From assembly GCA_012727955.1 (NCBI GenBank), contig JAAYGB010000023.1, positions 43,198 through 107,197 of the forward strand: 64,000 nt of DNA, given 5' to 3'. The translations under genes and the position numbers were made by a program. The notes beneath the pieces are model-generated. The model saw nothing but the letters and a program-made list of their open reading frames with translations. It was not told where the DNA came from and searched no databases. Of the stretch, positions 25,926 to 34,750 are shown piece by piece (the first letter of the stretch is position 1; each line of letters begins with the position of its first letter). The DNA is from Bacillota bacterium. Lineage in GTDB: Bacteria; Bacillota; Limnochordia; DTU087; JAAYGB01.

Positions 25926-25958
25926 CAGCAGCCGTTCCCTACGGACGGCTGCTGTTTC
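25926..25958 (+). terminator. Hairpin terminator after the dehydrogenase gene
   Basis: CAGCAGCCGT (25926-25935) pairs perfectly with ACGGCTGCTG (25945-25954), followed by a short TTTCT. It starts 31 bases past the stop. Confidence 0.7.
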
Positions 25959-26086
25959 TATGCCTATCCGTGTCAGTGACTATATGACGAAAGCCGGAAA
26001 GGGTAGCAGATAAATACACACTTTGATTATCATTGACTTGATCATGACGATACGTAATGTGGTTAAATACAGTGGGAGGGATGGCA

Positions 26087-26869
26087 ATGTCAAAACGGTA
26101 CTCCATAGGGGAGGTTGCCAAGCTTTCCGGTGTTACCATTCGTACTTTACAGTACTACGACAATATTGGTCTCCTTCCAGTAGATAAGGACGCCAGTGGG
26201 CGAAGATACTATAGTTCAAGGGATGTTGCAAAACTTCAGCAGGTATTGTTTTACCGTTCCCTAGGCTTGCCATTGAAGGAGATTCGGGAGCTGGTAGTGG
26301 AGGCGGTTACTCCGGAACAGATTGCTGCAGTGTTAATGGAGCAAAGGGGAATGTTTTCTCACAAGCTGAATTATATATATGCCCACATATCCGCGATTGA
26401 CGCCATCCTAGCTGGCGTTAGGGCTGGAGGTACGTTTCAGTCCGATGAACTGCTGCAGTTGATCACTACTCTAAATAGGAATGCCGTTTTTGAGTACCGG
26501 AACGTGAATTATGACAAGGACACGGAAGAAGTTCTGATGCGGCAGTATCCCGACGATATATCTGCACTATCAGTCTATTGGCAATGGAAGGCTACTATCT
26601 TGGAGTGCGTATCTCTCATTCTGAGTGGTATTGAGCCCAGAAGCGAAGCAGGAAAAGAGTTGGGTCAAAAGTGGCTGACCATGATTGACCAGATTACTCA
26701 AGGCCGTAGCGAACTGCTGGACGCGCATAGGGAATCCTACGATAACCGGACCCAGTGGCCGGAGGAAGACCGCAGGCTGATGGAATTAGCCGATGATTTC
26801 ATTGATGCAGCCGTTGCATATTACTTTGAGTCCATGGATTTAGAAGAGGTGGAAGAAGGTAGTGATTGA
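26087..26869 (+). CDS. MerR family transcriptional regulator
   Basis: 260 residues. The MerR winged helix is at residues 1-70 (YSIGEVAKLSGVTIRTLQYY then GRRYYSSRDVAKLQQVLFY), followed by a dimer helix and a C-terminal effector region of about 140 residues, possibly a TipAS-like antibiotic-binding domain. ATG 26087 is six bases after GGGAGGG. It is followed by an ABC transporter overlapping by eight bases, so it probably senses a compound and controls its export together with its own synthesis. The upstream region 25959-26086 is AT-rich with imperfect inverted repeats but no clear MerR-type 19-base spacer promoter. Confidence 0.9.
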   Translation: MSKRYSIGEVAKLSGVTIRTLQYYDNIGLLPVDKDASGRRYYSSRDVAKLQQVLFYRSLGLPLKEIRELVVEAVTPEQIAAVLMEQRGMFSHKLNYIYAHISAIDAILAGVRAGGTFQSDELLQLITTLNRNAVFEYRNVNYDKDTEEVLMRQYPDDISALSVYWQWKATILECVSLILSGIEPRSEAGKELGQKWLTMIDQITQGRSELLDAHRESYDNRTQWPEEDRRLMELADDFIDAAVAYYFESMDLEEVEEGSD

Positions 26870-27797
26870 ACTCAGAAACCTCACCAAGAAGTTTGGTCAA
26901 AAAACTGCAGTTGATGACTTGTCTTTGGTGATTCGGCCCGGCGTAGTTACTGGTTTTTTGGGCCCCAACGGTGCTGGCAAGTCAACGACAATGAAAATGA
27001 TTCTGGGGTTAGTTAAGCCCACCAGTGGAGAAGTGCTCGTCCATGGTGTCCATTACGAAAGGCTTCCCGATCCCATCAAGGAAATAGGTGCCTTAATTGA
27101 CAGCGAGGCTGCAAATCCAAAGTTTACGGCCAGGCAGCACCTGGAGTTGATGGCTACTGCAGGTGGAATACCTCTTCACCGGGTAACTCTTCTTCTCCGA
27201 CAGACAGGGCTTCAGCAGGTTCAACATCGCCAAATCGGCGAGTTTTCTATGGGGATGCGGCAGCGATTGGGAATAGCTGCCGCCCTATTGGGTGATCCAA
27301 AGACCGTAATTCTGGATGAGCCCTTTAATGGTCTTGATGTCGATGGGATCAAATGGCTTCGGTCCCTAGCCAAGGAGTTAGCAAGTCAAAACAAGGCTGT
27401 GTTTATCTCTAGTCACTTGATGAGTGAAGTAGAGGCCATTGCCGACCGGGTTATTGTTCTGGCTCAAGGCAGACTCATTGCCGACATGACCATCTCTGAG
27501 CTAGTCCAGAGGAGTCTCGGTTCCTTCCTACGAGTTAGAAGTGAGGATAATGAAACACTGAGTGCGGTTATCACAAAGATAGGCGGAGTGGTGCAAGGAC
27601 GAACCGATGGGTTTCTGCTGGTTAGAGGTGTTGAAGCCGAGGAAATCGGCTGGATTGCCAAGAGGAGCAATTTGGCTATCTTTGAACTAACGGGTATCCG
27701 CCCATCGCTAGAAGATCTGTTTGTGGAGTTGACCGCCGGAAGGGTAGAATTCAAGGGACAAGCAGCCTTGGATGATGGGGGTGAGGGGTTACAATGA
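26862..27797 (+). CDS. ABC transporter ATP-binding protein
   Basis: 311 residues. Walker A GPNGAGKST (about 37-45), signature FSMGMRQRLGIAAALLGDPK and Walker B VILDEPFNGLD are complete; a C-terminal extension (about 215-311) is typical of the bacitracin/DrrA-type exporter ATPases. GTG start overlapping the MerR gene. It pairs with the permease that overlaps its end. Confidence 0.94.
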   Translation: MIELRNLTKKFGQKTAVDDLSLVIRPGVVTGFLGPNGAGKSTTMKMILGLVKPTSGEVLVHGVHYERLPDPIKEIGALIDSEAANPKFTARQHLELMATAGGIPLHRVTLLLRQTGLQQVQHRQIGEFSMGMRQRLGIAAALLGDPKTVILDEPFNGLDVDGIKWLRSLAKELASQNKAVFISSHLMSEVEAIADRVIVLAQGRLIADMTISELVQRSLGSFLRVRSEDNETLSAVITKIGGVVQGRTDGFLLVRGVEAEEIGWIAKRSNLAIFELTGIRPSLEDLFVELTAGRVEFKGQAALDDGGEGLQ

Positions 27798-28564
27798 GAA
27801 GGTTGATCCTAGCAGAATATAAGAAGATCTTTTTTCTCAAGTTCTCCAGAAGTTATCTTGGTGTCATAGTTATTGCCAGCATGGCCTTTGGGATTTTGCT
27901 ATCGGTGACAACCCCAGTCACAACTGGTCGCTATTTTAGGGAGCTACTTCCCAAGGAGGTGCTCTCTATGAACCTGTTGGGGGTGGACTTGGTCAACATT
28001 ATGTTAATCGTCTTTACAGCAATGTCCATCCATAGAGAATTTTCCACCAGGTTTATTCAGGTATCCCTTTCCCTAACCCCGGCAAGGATGCGTTATTTTG
28101 CAGCGAAGTTGCTGACATACCTTGGATTGTCGCTAATTCTGAGTGTTGTCACTGTTTTCCTTGCGTATTGCATCAGTCAACTTCTTTTACTGATTAACGG
28201 TATGCCTTCCCTCTCCCTTACGGAGGCGACTACAATGCGGATGTTGGTAGGAGTAATGATCATGCCAGTATTCTACTGCCTGCTCACCGGAGCCGCAACC
28301 TTCATCTTTTGGAGTAGCGCGGGGGCCGTCACTTTTGCGCTTGGAGTCCTTGCTACACACACAATTGTTCGGCTTCTTCCAGAAGGCGTGCAGTTGATAC
28401 TCCTGCCACTTACACCGCAGTCCGCCATTCACAACCTGGCAGGGATGAGTCAGCCTGGCTCTGCTGAAGCTGTCGGCTTACCGGTAAGTGCGGCTGTTCT
28501 AATTGTCTGGGTTGTGGTCACGGCCGTAACCGGTGGCTGGAAACTCCAAGGGAAGGATGTCTAA
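27794..28564 (+). CDS. ABC-2 type permease
   Basis: 256 residues with six hydrophobic segments (about 18-38, 62-82, 105-130, 145-175, 178-200, 225-250), as expected for an ABC-2 membrane subunit. The N-terminal MRRLILAEYKKIFFLKFSRS is the usual cytoplasmic leader. ATG 27794 overlaps the ATPase stop (ATGA). With the ATPase and MerR gene it forms a regulated exporter of unknown substrate. Confidence 0.9.
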   Translation: MRRLILAEYKKIFFLKFSRSYLGVIVIASMAFGILLSVTTPVTTGRYFRELLPKEVLSMNLLGVDLVNIMLIVFTAMSIHREFSTRFIQVSLSLTPARMRYFAAKLLTYLGLSLILSVVTVFLAYCISQLLLLINGMPSLSLTEATTMRMLVGVMIMPVFYCLLTGAATFIFWSSAGAVTFALGVLATHTIVRLLPEGVQLILLPLTPQSAIHNLAGMSQPGSAEAVGLPVSAAVLIVWVVVTAVTGGWKLQGKDV

Positions 28565-28918
28565 TAACCACCAGTTAAGGCACATTTCCTGACGAGGGTA
28601 TGGGAAGTCCCTGGAATAAATTGTAAGCTTCATGTGAACAATAGGGCCAAGCTTGAAGTCACTTAACTGTGGAGTACCGCGCAAGTCCCAAGGGACATCC
28701 TTCGCCTAAGTAAGAACCCACAGTTCATTGCTATCGTCATGATGGCATTCCACTATATCCCATACAGTGACTGCATGCTCTGCAATTGATGTGACTGAAG
28801 CACTGGTGAGCATGGATAAGGGGCCTCATACATGCTCTAGATGTTACAGAAGAGTCCTCCGCGGGAAAGGCAGAGGGCTTTCGCCATTTCTGTACAGCTG
28901 CGAAAGAAAGGAACTTGC
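28565..28918. other. Convergent intergenic stretch
   Basis: 354 bases between the permease and the converging Uma2 gene. I see no ORF, repeat or clear terminator; a weak GAAAG/CTTTC stem near 28864-28890 is the only hairpin. Confidence 0.4.
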
Positions 28919-29656
28919 TTAGCCAAGTACCGCAAATAGCTCCTTTGTGTCTAGCTCCAGACCGGCAAATCGAGTGGAATTGATTCTGTCTCCATCTGCG
29001 TAGGTTGCAACACCATTTAGCTCTCTGTCTTCTGTAAAGAAGTACTGGGTGATAGTCCTACTATCCATATCTACAATCCAGTATTCTGGAACACCGCTTT
29101 TCATGTACAGATTCAGTTTTGTGATCGTATCTTTGCTCCTAGTTGAGGGGGAGACCACTTCAACGATGAGACTGGGGACGCCTTGGTACTGACCGGCCTC
29201 ATTGACATTGTCTTCGTCACAGATGACGACAATATCCGGCTGGACTATATTGGGATCTTCTTCAAATTTGAGGGCATATCCCTGCAGTCTTACATCTAGC
29301 GGAGCGGTGAGGGAGCGGCAGGGCTTTCCGCGAAAGTAGTTGTGGAAATGCCATGCTATCTCGTTCACCACTACTTGATGGCTAAAACTCGGTGAGGCTA
29401 ATAGGTAGACCACGCCGTCAATCAGCTCGTATCTTTGGTCAGAGGACTTGGTGAGTTCAAGATACTCCTCATAGCTGATTCTCCGCATGGTCTTATACTC
29501 CTTAGCTTCTTCGCGGAGGACAACGTATTCTGGGACGCTGTAGGGAATCAGTTTCGCGACGGTTTTTCCGTTCTTGACGACAATGATGTCTTCCTTTTCT
29601 ACCAATGCCAGGTACTTCCCAAAGGAATTCTGCAGATCCGTACTGCTTACCCGCAT
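28919..29656 (-). CDS. Fusion of Phd/YefM-like antitoxin domain and Uma2-type nuclease domain
   Basis: 245 residues. Residues 1-45 (MRVSSTDLQNSFGKYLALVE then VVKNGKTVAKLIPYS) match the DNA-binding end of Phd/YefM antitoxins. Residues 60-245 are a Uma2 (DUF820) PD-(D/E)xK nuclease-like domain: RYELIDG, QPDIVVICDE with Asp141, LIVEVVSPSTRSKD with Glu166, then Lys180 and VPEYWIVD. The catalytic residues look intact. Uma2 proteins are numerous in cyanobacteria and Firmicutes and their role is unsettled; nuclease activity is inferred. The fused antitoxin-like part suggests self-repression of transcription. The gene stands alone with a strong GGGGG site upstream of ATG 29656. Confidence 0.85.
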   Translation of the reverse strand: MRVSSTDLQNSFGKYLALVEKEDIIVVKNGKTVAKLIPYSVPEYVVLREEAKEYKTMRRISYEEYLELTKSSDQRYELIDGVVYLLASPSFSHQVVVNEIAWHFHNYFRGKPCRSLTAPLDVRLQGYALKFEEDPNIVQPDIVVICDEDNVNEAGQYQGVPSLIVEVVSPSTRSKDTITKLNLYMKSGVPEYWIVDMDSRTITQYFFTEDRELNGVATYADGDRINSTRFAGLELDTKELFAVLG

Positions 29657-29815
29657 GGTTTCACCCCCACTGCCAAGTTCGCTATTACCATACCATTTGT
29701 TGGCTAGCCGATCAATAAAGAATAGCTAAAATATACAGAGAATTCTCTGGAGTTGTCCTGTCTGACAGGTCGGGGTATGGCCGGAGTTCCCCGGCAGAGG
29801 GAGGGGAGGACGGAT

Positions 29816-29839
29816 GAAGTGGCCCTAACGGGCCACTTC
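29816..29839 (-). terminator. Hairpin overlapping the murG stop
   Basis: GAAGTGGCCC (29816-29825) pairs perfectly with GGGCCACTTC (29830-29839) around the loop TAAC, which contains part of the murG stop codon. There is no T-run after it on either strand, so it may protect the mRNA end as much as terminate. Confidence 0.5.
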
Positions 29840-30886
29840 CTTGATCAGCCTAACCACCTTTGTGATCGCATCCCCTTGATCGATGCGCCGCATGTTGGCA
29901 ATGATATCTCGGCGATTAGCGAAGACTTCATCGATGGCAGCGATCAGGGTGTCTTCTGTCATTTTGCTTTCATCTAGCACTTGACACAGCCCGGACTTGG
30001 CAAAGGAGCGGGCATTGAGGATTTGGTCGCCTCGGCTTTGCTCCTTAGGCAAGGGGATCAAGAGCATCGGTTTACGTAAGTACAAGAACTCAAAGATGGA
30101 GTTCGATCCGGCTCGAGATACCACGAGATCGGCTGCAGCCAGAACATCAGGCAGCTCCTCAGAGAGATACTCGTATTGCCGATAGTGGGGCGAGGAGACC
30201 TTAGGATCGGTATTGCCCTTACCGCAGAGGTGGACAATACTAAAGCGCTGGGTCAAAGAAGCCAAGGAGGCTCGGACGGTTTCGTTGATCCTTCGTGCTC
30301 CTTGACTTCCCCCCATCACCAGCAAAATGGGTCGACTGTCGGGGAAGTTGCAGAAAGCCTTTCCTTTAGTGGCGTTCCCGGACTTGATCTCCTCTCGCAC
30401 GATGGCGCCGACATAGCGGACTTTGTCTGCCGGCAGATGCTCCTCTGACTCCGGGAAAGTGGTGCAGATAAACTTAGCGAAGGGCATTGACAACCGATTA
30501 GCTAATCCCGGAGTTAGATCCGACTCGTGGATAATGACCGGTACCTTGTTGAGCCAGGCACCAAGGACAACGGGAACGGAGACAAATCCGCCCTTTGAGA
30601 AAAGAACGTTGGGTTTTTCCCGTCGGATTATCCGGTAGGCTTGAATTGATCCTTTGAGAACCCGAAAGGGATCGGAGAAGTTTTTCAGATCGAAGTATCG
30701 CCGCAGCTTGCCGGAGTCAATTCCGATGTAGCGCCATCCCTTAGCTTCGATCAGTTGCTTTTCAATACCATTCTTGGACCCGATATAGACAACGGACCAT
30801 CCGTCCTTGAGGAAGCGGGGGATCAGGGCGATATTTGCCGTCACGTGTCCAGCTGTACCGCCGCCGGTAAACAGGATCTTTTTCAT
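29825..30886 (-). CDS. murG: UDP-GlcNAc:lipid I N-acetylglucosaminyltransferase (MurG)
   Basis: 353 residues, the usual MurG length. The first G loop [18 protein letters not shown], the [20 protein letters not shown] and [13 protein letters not shown] segments, [14 protein letters not shown] and the UDP-GlcNAc site [20 protein letters not shown] are all present. It adds GlcNAc to lipid I on the inner face of the membrane to make lipid II. It lies outside any division-wall cluster here. The ATG at 30886 follows GGGAGTC. A second murG elsewhere in the genome is possible. Confidence 0.95.
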   Translation of the reverse strand: MKKILFTGGGTAGHVTANIALIPRFLKDGWSVVYIGSKNGIEKQLIEAKGWRYIGIDSGKLRRYFDLKNFSDPFRVLKGSIQAYRIIRREKPNVLFSKGGFVSVPVVLGAWLNKVPVIIHESDLTPGLANRLSMPFAKFICTTFPESEEHLPADKVRYVGAIVREEIKSGNATKGKAFCNFPDSRPILLVMGGSQGARRINETVRASLASLTQRFSIVHLCGKGNTDPKVSSPHYRQYEYLSEELPDVLAAADLVVSRAGSNSIFEFLYLRKPMLLIPLPKEQSRGDQILNARSFAKSGLCQVLDESKMTEDTLIAAIDEVFANRRDIIANMRRIDQGDAITKVVRLIKEVAR

Positions 30887-31044
30887 CGCCGACTCCCTTT
30901 CTATCGTAGTAATCTTCGCTCATTATATCATACAAAACCTGTACCACGATTAGTCTTGTGAGCTAGGAGAGTCTGGATGTTATGAGTCCATTGGCCCCAT
31001 CCCTCATGATGCCCATGCTTTCCGCAAAATAAGTTCGGTAGAAT

Positions 31045-31881
31045 CTAGCGAACCATTTTCTCCAATATCTCACCGACGGGGTCAAACCAAGGGCCATCGA
31101 TAAGTTCTATCATACCCTTGTCACAGGCCTCTGCGATTTTGGGATCGATGGGTAATTTGGCCAGAACCTCAAGGTTGTGCTTTTCGGCTATTTCATCAAT
31201 GTGACTGTCACCGAAAATCTGGTAGTCTTTGCCGTTGTCGGGACATCTAAAATAGGACATGTTTTCTACCAAACCCAGGATCGGGATGTTCATCATTTCC
31301 GCCATTTTAACGGCCTTCGATACAATCATGGAAACAAGCTCCTGGGGAGAGGTCACCACTATGATCCCATCAACGGCAATGGATTGAAAGACGGTAAGGG
31401 GAACATCCCCAGTGCCCGGCGGCATATCAATGAACATGAAATCCACGTCACTCCAGATAACATCGGTCCAAAATTGCTTGACCACTCCCGCAATAATAGG
31501 TCCTCTCCAGATAACTGGATCCGTATCCCTTTCCAGGAGTAAATTGACAGACATAATGTCAATGCCGGTCTTGGTCTTCACCGGTAATAGTCCAGCTTCG
31601 TTGCCAATAGCCTTTTCCTTGATACCAAAGGCCTTTGGAATAGAAGGTCCAGTCACATCCGCGTCAAGTATAGCGGTGTGGTAGCCTAATCTGTTCATGG
31701 TAACGGCAAGCATAGAGGTAACCAGTGACTTGCCAACCCCGCCTTTGCCGCTGACTACGCCAATGACCTTCTTGATGGAGCTCAGCTCGTGGGGTTTCTC
31801 TAAGAAATCCGCTGGCTGTTCTCTTCTTTCTCCGCAGTCCTCGGAGCAACTGCTGCAGCTTTGATTGCAATTTTCGCTCAT
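31045..31881 (-). CDS. Mrp/NBP35-family Fe-S carrier P-loop ATPase
   Basis: 278 residues. The deviant Walker A SGKGGVGKS (44-52), DADVTGPSIP and FIDMPPGTGD are those of Mrp/ApbC/NBP35 scaffold proteins that bind and hand over [4Fe-4S] clusters. A four-cysteine N-terminus (Cys5, 9, 12, 16) resembles NBP35. The CPxC motif expected near the C-terminal half reads CPDN at 213-216, so the second bridging cysteine is gone. It forms an operon with a NifX-like protein and a DUF134 regulator, a grouping common in anaerobes. Start ATG 31881 has an AAGGAGTTA site. Confidence 0.92.
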   Translation of the reverse strand: MSENCNQSCSSCSEDCGERREQPADFLEKPHELSSIKKVIGVVSGKGGVGKSLVTSMLAVTMNRLGYHTAILDADVTGPSIPKAFGIKEKAIGNEAGLLPVKTKTGIDIMSVNLLLERDTDPVIWRGPIIAGVVKQFWTDVIWSDVDFMFIDMPPGTGDVPLTVFQSIAVDGIIVVTSPQELVSMIVSKAVKMAEMMNIPILGLVENMSYFRCPDNGKDYQIFGDSHIDEIAEKHNLEVLAKLPIDPKIAEACDKGMIELIDGPWFDPVGEILEKMVR

Positions 31882-31971
31882 GACCTTAACTCCTTTGCTT
31901 TGGTTTGTTGTTTCTGGAACTTCAATATTTTTCCGGTGCCGCCGCTATCGCTGAGCAAGGCTGTTCTCAGA

Positions 31972-32313
31972 TCACTTTTCGGCTTTGAGAACGGGAAGGT
32001 CCCCAGCAGTAAAGGCAGCAATACTATTCTTCGCTGGAACTGCTTGCGTTCGATAGATTTCAATGCCTGCGGCTTTGAGCACGTCCGCGGAATTTCTCCC
32101 TAGGCTGGGGGAAAGTAAGACCTTAACTTCATTATCTACTATCCCTTGCGCGGCTTTGATTCCGGCGCCCTCGGTACCTGCTGCGGTGGCGTTGTCAAGA
32201 AATACAGCCTCCTTGGTATCGGTATCAAAGATCAGGAAATAGGGAGCGCATCCGAAGGATGTACATACCTCCGAGTCCATGCTTTTCACATTAACAGGAA
32301 CTGCTATCTTCAT
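31972..32313 (-). CDS. NifX/NafY-like dinitrogenase iron-molybdenum cofactor family protein
   Basis: 113 residues from ATG 32313, chosen because AAAGGGAAG lies five bases upstream and MKIAVPVN is the usual family start; an in-frame GTG at 32331 is less likely. The fold is shown by SMDSEVCTSFGCAPYFLIFD, then NEVKVLLSPSLGRNSADVLKAAGIEIYR. Despite the family name, members outside nitrogen fixation are small cluster- or metal-binding proteins, and no nif gene is near. Together with the NBP35-type ATPase it may act in Fe-S or metal cofactor handling. Confidence 0.9.
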   Translation of the reverse strand: MKIAVPVNVKSMDSEVCTSFGCAPYFLIFDTDTKEAVFLDNATAAGTEGAGIKAAQGIVDNEVKVLLSPSLGRNSADVLKAAGIEIYRTQAVPAKNSIAAFTAGDLPVLKAEK

Positions 32314-32345
32314 AGAAATCTTCCCTTTCACTAGGAATTCCTTGA

Positions 32346-32696
32346 TTACGGCCTTGTTCTCCGATATCTACGGCAACCTCGGCCGCATCCATTGCCCAGT
32401 TCCCGACACAGCCGATACTTGCCCCCTTCAATCAGCAGCACCTTGCCCTCGACCAATGCCTTCGCGATCTTCCTTCTCGCTTCAGCGTAAATGCCTTGGA
32501 CGGTGGTGCGAGCGATATTCATCTGTGCGGCGCACTCTTCTTGGGTAAAACCCTCTAAGTCAATCAGCCTGATAGTTTCATACTCGTCAACGGTCATTCT
32601 TACGTAACTTCTTTCGCCGGCACCTCGATCAAGGGGTCCAAACCTGCTGCACTGCGGGAGACTGCAGACCTTTCTCCATTTCATTGGCCTTGGCAT
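32346..32696 (-). CDS. DUF134 family DNA-binding regulator
   Basis: 116 residues from ATG 32696 (GTGAGGT site upstream). The start [14 protein letters not shown] and the helix-turn-helix [20 protein letters not shown] are DUF134 hallmarks; the tail [12 protein letters not shown] has cysteines that could bind a metal or cluster. It is first in the operon with the NifX-like and NBP35-type genes, and probably controls it through the palindromes at 32764 and 32804. Confidence 0.9.
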   Translation of the reverse strand: MPRPMKWRKVCSLPQCSRFGPLDRGAGERSYVRMTVDEYETIRLIDLEGFTQEECAAQMNIARTTVQGIYAEARRKIAKALVEGKVLLIEGGKYRLCRELGNGCGRGCRRYRRTRP

Positions 32697-32763
32697 GATC
32701 AGTACCTCACTGTGACTAGAGATAAACGGAAGCTTTGGCCCAGCTTTCATCTCCGATAGTTTG

Positions 32764-32816
32764 TGACATATGTCATTTATGATTCTAACTATAGCCTATT
32801 TGATGATATATGTCAA
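32764..32816 (-). promoter_or_regulatory. Promoter of the DUF134 operon with two palindromic operator-like sites
   Basis: On the minus strand, TTGACA (32816-32811), 17 bases, then TATAGT (32793-32788) is a near-consensus sigma-A promoter. A 12-base perfect palindrome TGACATATGTCA (32764-32775) lies just downstream of the expected start, and a one-mismatch copy TGATATATGTCA (32804-32815) overlaps the -35 box. Their centres are 40 bases apart, about four DNA turns on the same face. Two such sites around a promoter suggest repression with looping or paired dimers, most likely by the DUF134 protein itself. Confidence 0.7.
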
Positions 32817-33067
32817 CAATTAATTGGGTATCGGTGCGTATTGCTCCCTTGCCATTGGCGTGATAAAATCTGAAGGTATCGTAAGTGTGCTAAGAACCCG
32901 AAAGGGTATGAAATCCCGCGCTGCCAGGACATCTGCCCGGGACGCTTTCCACTGCTGACAGAAACCCCGGAGAACTTTAGTCTTTTCCGTGGGTGAGAGT
33001 TGGTAAGTAAGCGGCATATAATACAGAAATTGTGCAACTATCCTAAGCATCCTGAGGGGGAAAACCT

Positions 33068-33967
33068 ATGTTTTCCATTTTTCCGCAGTACGGTCGCCTG
33101 ATTGTCGCCCTAGGTCTGATCCTTGGATTGTCCTTTGTTTTCTTTCGTCTCCTGCGTCCACTGCTGGCTCAGGTACCTTGGTTGCAGGCGCGACTTGGAA
33201 TTAACAGCATCTTGTCCCTTGTGCTTGGGCTAGCCTTTAGTGTTTCGACGCTGTTGGCCCTGGCTTACTTGTATGTCTATTACGGATTTGATCACCAGCC
33301 AGACATTTACCGTCACGGCCCTCGGGATCTACCCATAGTGGCCCTTACCTTTGATGACGGTCCCAGCCCGGAGTTTACACCACCGATTCTTGATATTCTG
33401 CGGGAGTACGGCGTCCCGGCCACATTTTTCATGGTTGGCAGCCACGTCGAGAAGTACCCCGAAATTGCCCAACGGATCGTTGATGAAGGTCACGAAATTG
33501 GGAACCATACCCTTAATCACCGTAATGTCCCGACGTTGAGCACCCTTGATTTGCATGAAGAGGTTGTCGGAGCAACAACGATTATTACCGAGGTCACCGG
33601 TGAGTATCCGACCTATATTAGACCTCCAAGGGGATTCTACGACGGACGATTTCGGCGGTTGGCGGCAGTTCTGGGGCAGCAGACGGTGCTTTGGACCATC
33701 TCTTCCCGGGATTGGCGATACGGAACTACCGCCGATGCCATTGTGAAAAACGTGATGGGCCGAGTGCGCAATGGGGATATTATTCTCTTTCACGACAGTG
33801 GGGCATTGGTGAAGAACGAGGGAGGAGACCGGTCGGCAACGGTTAAGGCCTTACCGATAATTATCGAGCGGCTTCAGGCCCGGGGACTGCAGATTGTACC
33901 CTTGCGGGTCCTGCTCTATGGTGAAGAACCGCAGGAGAAGTTTCCCTCCGTCGACATGCAGGAATAA
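33068..33967 (+). CDS. Polysaccharide deacetylase (NodB domain), membrane-anchored
   Basis: 299 residues. Two hydrophobic segments (about 10-32 and 48-72) anchor the protein; the NodB domain follows from about 88. Motif 1 TFDDGP gives Asp96/Asp97, motif 2 HEIGNHTLNH gives zinc ligands His147 and His151, motif 3 is RPPRGFYD, and the late DIILFHD completes the site. It should remove acetyl groups from peptidoglycan or another envelope polymer on the outer side of the cytoplasmic membrane. ATG 33068 follows GAGGGGGAAA. The next GNAT gene is 25 bases downstream. Confidence 0.93.
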   Translation: MFSIFPQYGRLIVALGLILGLSFVFFRLLRPLLAQVPWLQARLGINSILSLVLGLAFSVSTLLALAYLYVYYGFDHQPDIYRHGPRDLPIVALTFDDGPSPEFTPPILDILREYGVPATFFMVGSHVEKYPEIAQRIVDEGHEIGNHTLNHRNVPTLSTLDLHEEVVGATTIITEVTGEYPTYIRPPRGFYDGRFRRLAAVLGQQTVLWTISSRDWRYGTTADAIVKNVMGRVRNGDIILFHDSGALVKNEGGDRSATVKALPIIIERLQARGLQIVPLRVLLYGEEPQEKFPSVDMQE

Positions 33968-33992
33968 CGTGACTTGAAGGAGTGATATCGCC

Positions 33993-34655
33993 ATGCATGC
34001 CGGGGACCTAGTCACAGATGCTCGGGATATCGGGGCTTTGTATCTACAAAGCTTTCCCGAGAGTATTGATTTCTTTTTCCCCGGGCGGGATCCCGATACA
34101 CTCCTTCCGATGATCGGCTGGGGTTTTGAACTGCTGCTTCGCACCGGTTGCCACCGGATCGTGATTCGCGATTGCGATGGCAGCCTCCTTGGTTACTGCT
34201 TGGTATCGACGACTAAGACCGTGCCCTTTTACCGGCTGCTGTGGCCTAACCGGATCCTACGGACGGTGGTCCTGGGGATCAGGGCTGCCAGGCAGATTCA
34301 GGTTCGAGAGCTCCCCTTGCTAGTTCGCAATGGACTAGCCTTGCTAAGGATAAGTCTAGGTTCTGGTAAGGACACTTTGGCCTTGCCTGGGGGACGAATC
34401 GTCTCTATCGCCGTTTCTCCCAAGGCCCGAGGTCGGGGTATTGGCACTACGCTGCTCACTATGGCTTTGCAGTTCCTTGAAAGCAGACAAGTTCCCTACA
34501 CCTACCTTGAGGTACGACCAGGTAACCAAGCGGCTCGCAAGCTCTACGAGGGGTTTGGTTTCCAAGAGATCGGACGCAGCCAAGACGTCCAGGGCCCCTG
34601 GATACAAATGCGGCGGGCAAACAAGATCGACCGGGATCTCAGAGAGTTCCAGTGA
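33993..34655 (+). CDS. GNAT family N-acetyltransferase
   Basis: 220 residues. A divergent N-terminal half (1-115) with an aromatic-rich stretch (SFPESIDFFFPGRDP) precedes a clear GNAT core: IVSIAVSPKARGRGIGTTLL (about 133-152) and YLEVRPGNQAARKLYEGFGF near the end. The start ATG follows AAGGAGTGATATC. It is probably co-transcribed with the deacetylase, suggesting work on an envelope sugar or amino sugar, but the substrate is unknown. Confidence 0.87.
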   Translation: MHAGDLVTDARDIGALYLQSFPESIDFFFPGRDPDTLLPMIGWGFELLLRTGCHRIVIRDCDGSLLGYCLVSTTKTVPFYRLLWPNRILRTVVLGIRAARQIQVRELPLLVRNGLALLRISLGSGKDTLALPGGRIVSIAVSPKARGRGIGTTLLTMALQFLESRQVPYTYLEVRPGNQAARKLYEGFGFQEIGRSQDVQGPWIQMRRANKIDRDLREFQ

Positions 34656-34750
34656 GGGACAGTAGCAGAATCGTACGGTTGCTGCAGTTATCGTGGCAAT
34701 GAGTGGTGTAAAACCATCCGCCATGCTATGAGCTGGGCGGAGGGGATCCT

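Noticed and set aside
31972..32313. NifX-like gene as evidence of nitrogen fixation
   Set aside because: The family is widespread outside nif clusters; no nifHDK, nifB, nifE or nifN gene is in the window.
32813..33050. Minus-strand ORFs of 74-76 codons upstream of the deacetylase gene
   Set aside because: Two overlapping frames of similar length, no ribosome site of note, no recognisable motif, and they overlap the DUF134 promoter region.
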